Numbered from the stretch's first letter, positions 45,703 to 55,183 are shown. The stretch: 64,000 nt of DNA from Janthinobacterium agaricidamnosum (GCF_003667705.1 NZ_CP033019.1:4960001-5024000); one strand, 5' to 3'. Translations and numbers: made by a program. Notes: generated by a model not told the origin, from the sequence alone.

Positions 45703-47085
45703 TCAGAACGGCAGCACGGCATCAGGCTTGGCGGCCAGGATCACGCTCTTGAACTGTCCCTGGATGCGCGCCAGGGCTGCCGGCGTTTCCGCTTCGAAGC
45801 GCATGACGATCACTGGCGTGGTGTTCGACGAGCGGGCCAGGCCGAAGCCGTCCGCGTATTCCACGCGCAAGCCGTCGATGGTGATGATCTGTTCATTGCC
45901 GGGGAAGACGGCGTCGCGGCGCAGCATGTCCATCAGCGCGACGTTCTCGCCCTCCTTCAGCTCCAGGTGCAGTTCCGGCGTGCTGTCGGACTGCGGCAGG
46001 GAATTCAGCAAAGCCGACGGATCCGCTTCGCGCGTGAGGATTTCGAGCAGGCGCGCGGCCGAATACATGCCGTCGTCGAAACCGTACCAGCGGTCCTTGA
46101 AGAAGATATGGCCGCTCATTTCGCCGCCCAGCGGCGCACCCGTTTCGCGCAGCTTGGCTTTTACCAGCGAGTGGCCCGTCTTGTACATCAGCGGTACGCC
46201 GCCATGCTTGCTGATCCACGGCGCCAGGTGGCGCGTGCATTTCACATCGTACAAAATCTGCGCGCCAGGATGGCGGGTCAGCACGTCGGCCGCGAACAGC
46301 ATCATCTGGCGGTCAGGGTAGATGATCTGGCCATCCTTGGTGACCACGCCCAGGCGGTCGCCGTCGCCGTCGAAGGCGATGCCGATTTCGGCATCCGTCT
46401 CGGCCAGGCAGCGGATCAGGTCCTGCAGGTTTTCCGGGTGCGCCGGGTCCGGATGGTGGTTCGGGAAGTGGCCGTCGACTTCGCAGAACAGTTCGATGAC
46501 TTCGCAGCCCATGCCGCGGAACAGGTCCCCCGCGAATGCGCCGGCCACGCCATTGCCGCAGTCGACGGCGATCTTGATCGGGCGCGCCAGCTTGACGTCG
46601 CCCAGGATGCGCGCCAGGTAGGCCGTGCGGATATCGTGCGTGGCATAGGAGCCCGGCTTGGCACTGGCGCTGCCGTCGTGCGCGACGATGCTGTGGTACA
46701 GCGCCTGGATCGCTTCGCCGTGGATCGCTTCACCGGCCAGCACCATCTTGAAGCCGTTGTAGTCGGGCGGATTGTGGCTGCCCGTGACCATGATGCCGGA
46801 GCGCGTGTCGAGCACATTCGTGCCGAAGTAGACCATCGGCGTGGCCACCACGCCCAGGTCGATCACGTCGACGCCCGCCGCTTGCAAGCCCTGCGCCAGC
46901 GCCGCCGTCAATTCCGGTCCCGACAGACGGCCATCGCGGCCGATCACGACCCGCTGCTCGCCCTTGGCCAGGGCGGCCTGGCCAAATGCCTGACCGATCT
47001 TGTGGGCCACGCCGGCATCGAGGGTTTTAGCGATGATGCCGCGAATATCGTAGGCCTTGAAGATCGTTCTGGACAATGGGAGCAT
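45703..47085 (-). CDS. Phosphomannomutase/phosphoglucomutase (ManB/AlgC type)
   Basis: The 460-residue alpha-D-phosphohexomutase interconverts 1- and 6-phosphates of mannose or glucose for surface polysaccharides. Domains in order: FKAYDIRGI start, phosphoserine loop TGSHNP (Ser103), metal loop DGDGDR (239-244), and the C-terminal substrate loop. The MMLFAADV context and the family length fit the dual-specific AlgC group. It is upstream of waaC and waaA on the same strand. Confidence 0.92.
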   Translation of the reverse strand: MLPLSRTIFKAYDIRGIIAKTLDAGVAHKIGQAFGQAALAKGEQRVVIGRDGRLSGPELTAALAQGLQAAGVDVIDLGVVATPMVYFGTNVLDTRSGIMVTGSHNPPDYNGFKMVLAGEAIHGEAIQALYHSIVAHDGSASAKPGSYATHDIRTAYLARILGDVKLARPIKIAVDCGNGVAGAFAGDLFRGMGCEVIELFCEVDGHFPNHHPDPAHPENLQDLIRCLAETDAEIGIAFDGDGDRLGVVTKDGQIIYPDRQMMLFAADVLTRHPGAQILYDVKCTRHLAPWISKHGGVPLMYKTGHSLVKAKLRETGAPLGGEMSGHIFFKDRWYGFDDGMYSAARLLEILTREADPSALLNSLPQSDSTPELHLELKEGENVALMDMLRRDAVFPGNEQIITIDGLRVEYADGFGLARSSNTTPVIVMRFEAETPAALARIQGQFKSVILAAKPDAVLPF

Positions 47086-47175
47086 GGTGTGGCCGGTATA
47101 AGTAGGGTCAATAAGGTGCCTGGCAAGGTGCAGCGCGCGGCTGGCGGCTTGCCACTACGCCAAGAGTATACCGAA

Positions 47176-47484
47176 TTATACGCGCAGCAGATCGATCGAC
47201 TTGCCCGATTCCACCCACTGCCTGACCCACAGCGGCTGACGGCCACGGCCTGTCCATTGCTCGGTCGCATTCTCAGGATGGCGGTAACGCACCGCGACTT
47301 TGCCCGTGCGCGGGTGCAAGCCATCGAGTATCAGCTGTTTCAGCGGAATGCCGGCTTGCTGCGCGATGGCCATGATCTGTTCGCGCGCCTTGTTCAAGTC
47401 TTCGCGCTCGCGGCTGTTCAACTCCTGCTTGACATTATCTTCCAGTTTGCGCAATTCCAGCATCGTCATCGTAGACAGATCCAT
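47176..47484 (-). CDS. H-NS family nucleoid protein
   Basis: The 102-residue protein has an N-terminal coiled coil (TMLELRKLEDNVKQELNSRE) for oligomerisation and the C-terminal DNA-binding domain YRHPENATEQWTGRGRQPLW. The GRGRQP segment corresponds to the AT-hook-like loop of H-NS/Bv3F proteins. AAAGGA lies about 8 nt before the ATG at 47484; an in-frame ATG at 47505 has no ribosome site. The upstream region is AT-rich, consistent with self-binding. Confidence 0.9.
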   Translation of the reverse strand: MDLSTMTMLELRKLEDNVKQELNSREREDLNKAREQIMAIAQQAGIPLKQLILDGLHPRTGKVAVRYRHPENATEQWTGRGRQPLWVRQWVESGKSIDLLRV

Positions 47485-47869
47485 TGGTACATCCTTTATA
47501 TTCATTTAAATAATAAAATCACGTGGAATATACTACATTGCATAAATATCTGTGCACCAACGCATAATCCATCATCAATTGAATCACGGCCCTCGATTTA
47601 TTTGGCGGGCCAACATTAAGATTAAATGAAGAATATACCGGAAGCCCGCATGAAAAATGAATAACCATGAATTAAATGGCATTCCCGCGTGCCTGAACGG
47701 CATGCCAGCGGATTATTATTCCTATACGGCAGCGTGATACGGCAGCGTGACATACCGCTGAATCAAATTCCCATGCGGCATAATCGGCGCCCGCGTTTTT
47801 CTTCCCGCCGGCCATGCGCGCAATCGCGCACCTGCCAGAAATGCCCCAACGCCAAAGGGCGGGCATGCT
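47485..47869. other. AT-rich divergent region between the H-NS-like gene and apaH
   Basis: About 250 bp (47500-47760) are much richer in A/T than the rest of the window, which suits H-NS binding. It contains a 13-bp tandem direct repeat ATACGGCAGCGTG at 47724-47736 and 47737-47749. No reading frame with coding character. Confidence 0.65.
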
Positions 47870-47875
47870 TATAAT
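47870..47875 (+). promoter_or_regulatory. -10 element for apaH
   Basis: TATAAT matches the sigma-70 consensus exactly, 33 bp before the apaH ATG. No good -35 is visible at the standard distance. Confidence 0.4.
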
Positions 47876-47907
47876 GCAGGCGCGTAGTTCACTTCACCCC
47901 GGCACAT

Positions 47908-48747
47908 ATGAAAACTTACTTTATCGGCGATCTGCAAGGCTGTCATGCACAAACCGTCGAATTGATCGAACGGATCCAGGCGGCAGCGGGCGGTCCGTAC
48001 CGCCTGCTGTTCGCGGGCGACTTGATCAATCGCGGCCCGGCCTCGCTGGCCACCCTGCGCCACGTGCACGCCCTGGCGCAGCAAGGCCTGGCCGACAGCG
48101 TCCTGGGCAACCATGACTTGCACTTGCTGGCCGTGGCCAACGGCATCCGGCCCGAGCATGCGTCCGACACCCTCGCCGACATCCTCGATGCACCCGACCG
48201 CGAGGAGTTGATCGACTGGCTGCGCCAGCGGCCACTGGCACTGGAACACGATGGCCATGTGCTCGTGCATGCAGGCTTGCTGCCGCAATGGAGCGCGGCC
48301 CAGGCCCTGTCCCTGAGCGAGGAGGTGTCCGCCATGCTGCGCAGCGACGATTGGGTGGCGTTCCTGCGCACCATGTACGGCAACGAGCCGGCCGCCTGGC
48401 GCGACGACCTGCAGGGCGCCGACCGGCTGCGCTGCATCGTCAACGCCATGACGCGGCTGCGCTTTTGCACGCCGGACGGTGTAATGGATTTCAAGATGAA
48501 GGAAAGCGGCAGCCCGCCGCCAGGCTCCGGCCTGCTGCCCTGGTTCGACGTGCCGGGCCGGCGCAGCGCCGGCGACACCATCGTCTTCGGCCACTGGTCG
48601 GCGCTGGGACTGCTACTAAGGCCGCACCTGATCGGACTCGATAGCGGCTGCGTCTGGGGCGGGAAACTGTCGGCCGTGTGCCTGGAGGACCGCTCGCTGC
48701 TGCAAGTCGACTGCCCCGCGTTCCAGCAGCATAGCGGCAAGCAGTAA
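47908..48747 (+). CDS. apaH: Symmetrical bis(5'-nucleosyl)-tetraphosphatase ApaH
   Basis: ApaH hydrolyses Ap4A to two ADP and also removes Np4 caps from RNA. The 279-residue metallophosphatase has [23 protein letters not shown] and the late FGHWSALG histidine. Stands alone. Confidence 0.94.
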   Translation: MKTYFIGDLQGCHAQTVELIERIQAAAGGPYRLLFAGDLINRGPASLATLRHVHALAQQGLADSVLGNHDLHLLAVANGIRPEHASDTLADILDAPDREELIDWLRQRPLALEHDGHVLVHAGLLPQWSAAQALSLSEEVSAMLRSDDWVAFLRTMYGNEPAAWRDDLQGADRLRCIVNAMTRLRFCTPDGVMDFKMKESGSPPPGSGLLPWFDVPGRRSAGDTIVFGHWSALGLLLRPHLIGLDSGCVWGGKLSAVCLEDRSLLQVDCPAFQQHSGKQ

Positions 48748-48840
48748 TCACCAAGCTTGGCGCGCATATGCTTAGTCGAAATCGGTCGTTGGCCTTGCCG
48801 CGTCTGGCCCGTATGATGGCGCTTTTGCCTTTGCGATCCC

Positions 48841-49761
48841 ATGCATCCTGATACCGACAGACTGGCGCGCTGGCTGCTCGGCAGCCTGGAACTCGACACC
48901 GCCGTCCTGCATGTGGGCCAGTACTGCGGCCGCTGGCGCGCTTCCACGGCGGGGCGGGAACTGGGCAGCTTTCACCTGGTGCTCGATGGCCATTGCTACT
49001 TGCACCTCGACGGCGCGGCGCCCATTGCGCTCGGCCCGCGCGACGGCGTCTTCCTGCTGCGCGACTTGCCGCACTTCCCCAGTCCCCACAGCGATCCGCT
49101 GCAGGCGGTGAGCGCGCAAGCGATGCTGCCGCTGCAAACGCCCACGCAGCAGCCGGCGACGGCGCTGGCCTGCGGCTTCTTTCAATTTCGCGGCGCCCTC
49201 TCCGCGCTGATCGTCGACTCGTTCCCGCCGTATCTGCTGATACGCGGCGACGCGCCCGCCTTCAGCGCCGCCGCCGCGCTGTTCGACCTGATCCTCGCCG
49301 AAGCAGGCGGCGATCCGGAGCAACCGTCGCCGCTCATCGCGCGCCTGGTCGAGCTGCTGTTCTTTTACCTGATCCGCCATGTGGCGCAGGGCGAGCAGGT
49401 GGCGGCCGGCCTGCTGTCGCTGCTGCACCAGCCCGCATTTTCGCCACTGCTCGAACGCATGCTCGACGCCCCTGCCGACGACTGGTCGATCGAGAACATG
49501 GCCAAGGCAGCGTGCATGTCGCGCGCCAGCTTCTGCAAGCATTTCGCCAGCGCCAGCGGCCACTCGCCGGCCCAGTTCCTGCTCCTGCTGCGCATGAAGA
49601 TCGCCGCGCGGCGTCTGCACGACGGCGTCTCCGTCGAACGCGCCGCCGAACTGGTGGGCTACCGCTCGCACGCCGCCTTTACGCGCGCCTTCAAGCGGGT
49701 CACGGGCGAGCAGCCGGGCGCCTACCGGCGCGACCAGCGATTGCGCCAGCTGGCCAGCTAA
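48841..49761 (+). CDS. AraC-family transcriptional regulator with cupin domain
   Basis: The 306-residue protein has an N-terminal Cupin_6-type sensor (about 1-180) and a C-terminal double HTH (WSIENMAKAACMSRASFCKHF, VERAAELVGYRSHAAFTRAFKR). This type often regulates adjacent oxidoreductase or AhpD-like genes. It lies 129 bp upstream of the CMD/ABC operon on the same strand and is a likely regulator of it. Confidence 0.88.
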   Translation: MHPDTDRLARWLLGSLELDTAVLHVGQYCGRWRASTAGRELGSFHLVLDGHCYLHLDGAAPIALGPRDGVFLLRDLPHFPSPHSDPLQAVSAQAMLPLQTPTQQPATALACGFFQFRGALSALIVDSFPPYLLIRGDAPAFSAAAALFDLILAEAGGDPEQPSPLIARLVELLFFYLIRHVAQGEQVAAGLLSLLHQPAFSPLLERMLDAPADDWSIENMAKAACMSRASFCKHFASASGHSPAQFLLLLRMKIAARRLHDGVSVERAAELVGYRSHAAFTRAFKRVTGEQPGAYRRDQRLRQLAS

Positions 49762-49827
49762 GAGCCTGCCGGAATCAAGGATCACACAATCGCAGACGAA
49801 CGAGCACAAAAGGACGACGCTGACGTC

Positions 49828-49856
49828 TGTTGCGTGCACGGCATGGCCGATATAAT
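49828..49856 (+). promoter_or_regulatory. Promoter of the CMD/flavoprotein/ABC operon
   Basis: TATAAT at 49851-49856 is an exact -10; TGTTGC 17 bp upstream is a weak -35, which would suit an activator-dependent promoter such as one under the adjacent AraC protein. Confidence 0.45.
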
Positions 49857-49890
49857 GACCGGGTGACTTACTAACTTAGCAAGGTACCCC

Positions 49891-50445
49891 ATGTCCCGTC
49901 TGACGCTGCACACTCTCGATACCGCCCCGGCCGACAGCCGCCCCTTCGTGGAAAAGGCCATCGCCAACAATGGCTTCCTGCCCAATCTGATCGGCGTGCT
50001 GGCCAATGCCCCGCTGGCACTGGAAACCTATCTGACCGTCTCCGGCATCAATGCGCGCGCCAGCCTGACCCTGATGGAGCGCGAAGTGGTGCAGATCACG
50101 GCCGCGCGCATCCATGGCTGCGATTTCTGCATCGCCGGCCATAGCGCCATCTCGCTGAAAAAAGCGGGCCAGACACCGGACACGGTGCGCGCCCTGCAGC
50201 ACGGCCAGCCGACGGGCGATACGAAGCTCGACGCCGTCGCCGCCTTCGCCACGGCCGTCATCGCCACGCGCGGCGCCGTCAGCGACGCCGAATATCAAGC
50301 CTTCCTGGCCGCCGGCTACAACGAACAGCAGGCGCTCGAAGTCGTGCTGGGCATCAGCCTGGCCACCCTGTGCAATTTCTCCAACAGCCTGGCCGGCACG
50401 CCCGTCAATCCGCAATTGACGCCCTACCTGCCTGGCGCCGTCTGA
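49891..50445 (+). CDS. Carboxymuconolactone decarboxylase / AhpD-like protein
   Basis: The 184-residue helical protein has the CxxC redox/proton-relay motif Cys77-Asp-Phe-Cys80 followed by His84 (CDFCIAGH), as in AhpD alkylhydroperoxidase-like proteins. AAGG precedes the ATG. It is one base from the flavoprotein gene. A peroxide-detoxifying or thiol-redox role beside a flavin enzyme is inference. Confidence 0.88.
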   Translation: MSRLTLHTLDTAPADSRPFVEKAIANNGFLPNLIGVLANAPLALETYLTVSGINARASLTLMEREVVQITAARIHGCDFCIAGHSAISLKKAGQTPDTVRALQHGQPTGDTKLDAVAAFATAVIATRGAVSDAEYQAFLAAGYNEQQALEVVLGISLATLCNFSNSLAGTPVNPQLTPYLPGAV

Positions 50446-50446
50446 C

Positions 50447-51526
50447 ATGGCGAACCTCACTCACTGGCTGCACATGCATGCCGACCAGCTCGACCAATCG
50501 CCGGAGCTGGCTGAAACCGTATTGCCGGCATTGGCCGGCGACAAGCTGCTGGCCATCGGCGTGCCGCAGGAACACGGCGGCGCGGGCGGCGACGTGCGCG
50601 ACGCCATCGACGCCATCGCCAAGGTGGCCGGGCAATCGGTGACGGCAGCCTTTGTCTTCTGGGGCCAGCGCTGCTTTATCGAATTCCTGCTGCAAAGCGA
50701 GAACCGCGCACTGGCCGAGCGCCGTTTGCCCGGCCTGCTGGCCGGCACGCAGGCAGGCGCCAGCGGTTTGTCGAACGCGATGAAATTCTTGTCCGGCATC
50801 GAGCAGCTGCAAATCACGGGCGCGCGCCACGATGACGGCTTGCTCGTCAACGGCGGCCTGGCCTGGGTGACCAACTTGCGCAAGGCCGGCTTTGTCGCGG
50901 CAGCCGCCGTGGCGCCCGACGACGGCGCGCCGCCCGTCATCGTCGCCTTCGACAGCGGCACGGCGGGCGTCAAGCGCAGCGATGACCTGGACCTGATTGC
51001 CCTGCGCGGCAGCAATACGGCTTCCGTCAAGCTGGCGCAGGTGCACATCCCCGCCGCGGACATCATCAGCGACAACGCGCCGGCCTGGCTGCCGCAGGTG
51101 CGCCCATCGTTCCTCGGCATGCAGTGCGGCCTGTCGATCGGCCTGGCGCGCGCCAGCCTGGCAAAGGCGGCGCAAATCTCGGCCGGCTCGCGCAACCAGC
51201 TCACGCCACGCATCGAAGCGCTGCAAGCGACACTGGAAAGCGCCGTCGCCACCTTGCTGGCCGGCGTGCACGACGGCCGCTTCAAGACGCAGGCGCCGGC
51301 CATGTTCCGCCTGCGCATACAGCTGGCCGACGTGCTGCAGCAGGCGCTGATGCTGGAACTGCAAGCCATGGGCGGGCGCGCCTACCTGAACGCCGAACAG
51401 CAGGGCTTTGCCCGCCGCTGGCGCGAATCGTCGTTCATCCCCATCGTCACCCCCAGCCTGACGCAGTTGCAATCGGCCTTGCAGCTGTTCGACAGCCAGC
51501 AGGCGGCAGCGGGAGCCCCGGCATGA
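50447..51526 (+). CDS. Acyl-CoA-dehydrogenase-family flavoprotein
   Basis: The 359-residue protein follows the acyl-CoA dehydrogenase fold (AIGVPQEHGGAGG, WVTNLRKAGF in the middle beta domain), and is shorter than the common 380-400 residues. No canonical catalytic Glu context is obvious by eye. Members fused into sulfonate-type ABC operons can be flavin-dependent monooxygenases (DszC/SfnB-like). It overlaps the ABC ATPase gene by 4 bp (ATGA). Confidence 0.8.
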   Translation: MANLTHWLHMHADQLDQSPELAETVLPALAGDKLLAIGVPQEHGGAGGDVRDAIDAIAKVAGQSVTAAFVFWGQRCFIEFLLQSENRALAERRLPGLLAGTQAGASGLSNAMKFLSGIEQLQITGARHDDGLLVNGGLAWVTNLRKAGFVAAAAVAPDDGAPPVIVAFDSGTAGVKRSDDLDLIALRGSNTASVKLAQVHIPAADIISDNAPAWLPQVRPSFLGMQCGLSIGLARASLAKAAQISAGSRNQLTPRIEALQATLESAVATLLAGVHDGRFKTQAPAMFRLRIQLADVLQQALMLELQAMGGRAYLNAEQQGFARRWRESSFIPIVTPSLTQLQSALQLFDSQQAAAGAPA

Positions 51527-52311
51527 GCGTTGCTGATTGGGCCTTGCAGGCGCAGGACCTGAGCTTTTCCTATGCGGGCAGCACGCCCGTGTTCCAGCAC
51601 GTCTCGCTGGGTGTGCGCAAGCGCGAGATCGTCTGCCTGCTGGGCGGCAGCGGCTGCGGCAAATCGAGCCTGCTGCGCGTGCTGGCCGGCCTGCAGCCGC
51701 CATCGACGGGCGCCATTCAATTCCTGGACGCGCCCATGCGCGAACCGGACCCGCGCAGCGCCCTCGTGTTTCAGCAGGCGAGCCTTTTGCCCTGGCTGAA
51801 CGTCACGGGCAACGCGGGTTTCGGCCTGGATTTCAAGCACCAGCCGCAGCTCACGCGCGCAGCGCACGAGGCGCGCGTGGCGCAAGCCATCGAAGCGGTG
51901 GGCCTGAAGGGCCGCGAAAAACTGTATCCGTCCGCGCTGTCGGGCGGCATGGCGCAGCGCGTGGCGCTGGCCCGCGCGCTGGCGCGCGAACCGGAACTGC
52001 TGTTCGCCGACGAACCGTTTTCCGCGCTCGACGCCATTACCCGCGCCGAGATGCAGTCGCTGCTGGTCGACGTGGTGCACCGCTGGCACACGGCCGTGCT
52101 GCTGGTCACGCACGACATCGACGAAGCCATCCTCGTCGCCGACCGCATCCTGCTCATGGGCGGCAAGCCGGGCAACATCGTGCGCGAATGGCCCGTCGCC
52201 ATCGACCAGCCGCGCATCGGCCACAGCGCCGACGTGATCGCCCTCAAGATGGACATCCTCGACGCCCTGCAAGCGCTGCAACAGCAAGATCAGGCCCACG
52301 CCGCCCACTAA
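51523..52311 (+). CDS. ABC transporter ATPase, SsuB/NrtD/TauB type
   Basis: The 262-residue protein has Walker A GGSGCGKS (41-48), signature LSGGMAQR (139-146), Walker B FADEP and THDIDEA. The family energises uptake of sulfonates, nitrate, taurine or thiamine precursors. The chosen ATG overlaps the flavoprotein stop; the last base of its TAA also starts a possible ATG of the next gene. Confidence 0.9.
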   Translation: MSVADWALQAQDLSFSYAGSTPVFQHVSLGVRKREIVCLLGGSGCGKSSLLRVLAGLQPPSTGAIQFLDAPMREPDPRSALVFQQASLLPWLNVTGNAGFGLDFKHQPQLTRAAHEARVAQAIEAVGLKGREKLYPSALSGGMAQRVALARALAREPELLFADEPFSALDAITRAEMQSLLVDVVHRWHTAVLLVTHDIDEAILVADRILLMGGKPGNIVREWPVAIDQPRIGHSADVIALKMDILDALQALQQQDQAHAAH

Positions 52312-52331
52312 TGCACTTTACTGGAACCTTC

Positions 52332-53576
52332 ATGTCCCTCCCACACGATAACAAACCCCTGCATATCTGCGCCTCCTCCGATTGCGACTGCGGCCTGACG
52401 CGGCGCGACTTCCTGCGCATGTCGGCCCTGGCCACGGCCAGCGTCGCCTCGCCGCTGCTGTTCGCCGGCGACGCCATGGCCCAGCAAGGCCCGAAAGGCG
52501 ATGACCAGCCCGTAAAAATCGGCTACCTGCCGATCACCGACGCCACCCCGCTGCTCGTCGCCCACGCGCGCAAGCTATTCGAGGCGGAAGGCTTGCAGGC
52601 GGAAACGCCGCGCCTGTTCCGCAGCTGGGCGCAGATCATCGAAGCGTTCGTCGCCGGCCAGGTCAACGTCATCCACCTGCTGTCGCCGGCCACCCTGTGG
52701 GTGCGCTACGGCGCCAAGTTCCCCGCGAAAGTCGTCGCCTGGAACCACGTCAACGGCTCCGCGCTGACCGTGGCCAACGAGATCAACAAGGTCTCCGACC
52801 TGGGTGGACGCACGGTCGCGATTCCATTCTGGTACTCGATCCACAACATCCTGCTGCAGCAGATCCTGTCCTCGAATGGCCTGACGCCGGTCACGCGCGC
52901 GCGCAACGCGGCCATCAAGCCGAATGAAGTCAACCTGATCGTGCTGGCGCCGGCCGAAATGGTCTCGGCCCTGGCCAGCAAGTCGATTGCCGGCTACATC
53001 GTGGCCGAGCCTTTCAATGCGGCGGCGGAAAACGCCGGCATCGGCAAGATCCTTCGCTTCTCGGGCGACGTGTGGAAAAACCATGCGTGCTGCGTCACCT
53101 TCCTGTCCGAGCGCGACATCAACACGCGCCCGGAATGGGCGCAAAAGGTCACCAACGCCATCGTCAAGGCGCAGTTGTGGACGCGTTCGAACCAGGTCGA
53201 TACGGCCAAGCTGCTGTCGAACGTGGGCGAGCACCGCTACACGCCCCATCCGCTGCAGGTGCTGACGAAGGTGCTGGCCACCACCGATTACGCCGGCTAT
53301 GAAAAGCAGGGCCTGATCGTGCACAAGAACTGGCAGCAGCGCCGCATCGACTTCCAGCCCTATCCATTCGCCTCGTACACGGAAGAACTGGTGCGCGCCA
53401 TCGGCCGCACCAAGGTGGAGGGCGATACGCGCTTCCTGGCGAATCTCGATCCGAAATTCGCCGCGCGCGACCTGGTCGATGACCGTTTTGTGCGCAAGGC
53501 CATCACGGCAGTCGGCGGCCCGGCCGCCTTCGGCTTGCCGGCCAACCTGCTGCGCAGCGAAACCGTGGCGGTCTGA
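52332..53576 (+). CDS. Tat-exported substrate-binding protein, SsuA/NrtA-like
   Basis: The 414-residue precursor has a Tat signal: RRDFLRM at 24-30, hydrophobic core, cleavage near AMA-QQ (50-52). The mature part is an NMT1/SsuA-like binding fold (KIGYLPITDATPLLVAHARKLF). A cysteine-rich leader, CASSDCDCG, precedes the twin Arg. An alternative ATG at 52311 overlaps the previous stop. Tat export implies folding or a cofactor before export; ligand unknown. Confidence 0.88.
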   Translation: MSLPHDNKPLHICASSDCDCGLTRRDFLRMSALATASVASPLLFAGDAMAQQGPKGDDQPVKIGYLPITDATPLLVAHARKLFEAEGLQAETPRLFRSWAQIIEAFVAGQVNVIHLLSPATLWVRYGAKFPAKVVAWNHVNGSALTVANEINKVSDLGGRTVAIPFWYSIHNILLQQILSSNGLTPVTRARNAAIKPNEVNLIVLAPAEMVSALASKSIAGYIVAEPFNAAAENAGIGKILRFSGDVWKNHACCVTFLSERDINTRPEWAQKVTNAIVKAQLWTRSNQVDTAKLLSNVGEHRYTPHPLQVLTKVLATTDYAGYEKQGLIVHKNWQQRRIDFQPYPFASYTEELVRAIGRTKVEGDTRFLANLDPKFAARDLVDDRFVRKAITAVGGPAAFGLPANLLRSETVAV

Positions 53577-53578
53577 CG

Positions 53579-54343
53579 ATGGCAAGCAAGTTGTTCACGA
53601 AGTTCGGCCTGCCCCTGGTGGGGCTGGCCTGTGCCTTGCTGCTGTGGTCCATGGGTGTGACGGCACTGGAGAAATCCACGCCGATCGCCACCGCCTTCGC
53701 GCCCTTGCCCACGGCGCTGGCGTTCAGGGAGATGCTCGGTGGTTCCGATATCTGGCTGCACGTGGTCTTGAGTCTGCAAAGGGTGGCCGTGGGCCTGGGG
53801 CTGGCCATCGTCATCGGCGTGCCTCTGGGCGTGCTGGTGGCCATGTCGAAGAGCTTTTCCGGCGCGGCCATGCCGCTGTTCCAGCTGCTGCGCATGATTT
53901 CGCCGCTGTCGTGGATGCCGATCGCCGTGATGGTGCTCGGCGTCGGCGACGCGCCCGTATACTTCCTGCTGGCGTTCGCGGCCGTCTGGCCGATTTTGCT
54001 CAATACGGCGGCCGGCGTGGCGCGGCTCGACCCGAACTGGCTGCTGCTGGCGCGCAGCCTGTCGGCCACGCGCAGCGAGATCGTCTTCAAGGTGATTTTG
54101 CCGGGCATCACGGCCGATATCCTGACGGGCGTGCGGCTGGCCATCGGCATCATCTGGATCGTGCTGGTGCCGGCGGAAATGCTGGGCGTATCGGCCGGCC
54201 TCGGCTACTTCATCCTCGACACGCGCGACCGCCTCGCGTATTCGGAGCTGATGGCCGCCATCGTGCTGATCGGGATGTTAGGCTTCATCCTCGACTACCT
54301 GGCCCGCGCCGCGCATGCGCGCTGGCTGCACGTAAAAAACTAG
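53579..54343 (+). CDS. ABC transporter permease, SsuC/TauC-like
   Basis: The 254-residue protein has about six TM segments and the EAA-type loop ARSLSATRSEIVFKVILPGI. It completes the importer. It starts 2 bp after the binding-protein gene and its stop overlaps the convergent acyltransferase stop (CTAG). Confidence 0.9.
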   Translation: MASKLFTKFGLPLVGLACALLLWSMGVTALEKSTPIATAFAPLPTALAFREMLGGSDIWLHVVLSLQRVAVGLGLAIVIGVPLGVLVAMSKSFSGAAMPLFQLLRMISPLSWMPIAVMVLGVGDAPVYFLLAFAAVWPILLNTAAGVARLDPNWLLLARSLSATRSEIVFKVILPGITADILTGVRLAIGIIWIVLVPAEMLGVSAGLGYFILDTRDRLAYSELMAAIVLIGMLGFILDYLARAAHARWLHVKN

Positions 54344-55086
54344 GCCGCCTTCTCCAGCGGCAGCACAGCGGCCACCGCCGCCTGCGTTGCCGCCGCCAGT
54401 TCGCGCCGGTGCGCGTCGGCCGTCGCCACTGGCGCCAGACAGGTCAGGCGCGCTGTGATCGGCGGGCCGCTCAGGATCGCCACCATGCTTTGCGCAAAGC
54501 TCATGTCGCCGATGAAGTCGACGGCGTGGTGCAGCGCCCCCTTGTCATCCACATACACGAGCGCGAACGGCTGCACCGGCACTTGCGCGTCGATGGCCGC
54601 CTCGAACAGGTTGGCGTGAAACGGCAAGATCTGCCCTTGCGCGGCGGTCGTGCCTTCGGGGAAAAACGCAATGCGTTCGCCCGCCGTCAATTTGTCCACC
54701 AGGCCCTGGAAGATCAGGCGCAGGTCGCGCTTGCTGCCGCGCGAAATGAAGATGGTGCCGGCGCGCCCCGCCAGCCAGCCGAGGATAGGCCAGGCGCGGA
54801 TTTCCGCCTTGGCGACGAAACGGCAAGGGTGGACGGCATTGATGACGAAGATGTCGAGCCACGAGACGTGGTTCGCCACCATCATCGCATGGTCGAGTGC
54901 CGGCACGCTGTCTGCCGGCTGCGCCACGTGCACGCCGCAGATGTCGAGCAGCTGCGTCGACCAGCGGCGGATGCGCCGGTTGCGCCCTTCCAGGTCCAGC
55001 CAGGGAAAGAGCACGGCGCTCTTGGCCATGCCGCAGCTCAGGTGAATGGCGATGCGCGCGAGGCGGTAGGTAAGCAGAAGTTTCAA
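54340..55086 (-). CDS. PlsC-like lysophospholipid acyltransferase
   Basis: The 248-residue membrane protein has NHVSWLD (motif I, HX4D) and FPEGTT (motif III), with an N-terminal hydrophobic segment. It differs from the PlsC at 41534 in having the standard NHxSxLD motif. Possible roles are phosphatidate synthesis or ornithine-lipid acylation (OlsA-like). It overlaps the ABC permease tail to tail by 4 bp. Confidence 0.88.
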   Translation of the reverse strand: MKLLLTYRLARIAIHLSCGMAKSAVLFPWLDLEGRNRRIRRWSTQLLDICGVHVAQPADSVPALDHAMMVANHVSWLDIFVINAVHPCRFVAKAEIRAWPILGWLAGRAGTIFISRGSKRDLRLIFQGLVDKLTAGERIAFFPEGTTAAQGQILPFHANLFEAAIDAQVPVQPFALVYVDDKGALHHAVDFIGDMSFAQSMVAILSGPPITARLTCLAPVATADAHRRELAAATQAAVAAVLPLEKAA

Positions 55087-55122
55087 ATGACACCAAGGTT
55101 GGAAGCAAAGCCATGCAGCTGC

Positions 55123-55167
55123 GTAGGTCGACTTGGCAGCGCCCGCGAGGCGCTGCGTAAGCCGACA
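55123..55167. repeat. Dispersed short palindrome, copy 4a (longer, diverged)
   Basis: GTAGGTCGACTTGGCAGCGCC and GGCGCTGCGTAAGCCGACA; the central stem GCAGCGCC/GGCGCTGC is extended compared with other copies. Confidence 0.7.
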
Positions 55168-55183
55168 GGAGCCGCCATGGACT

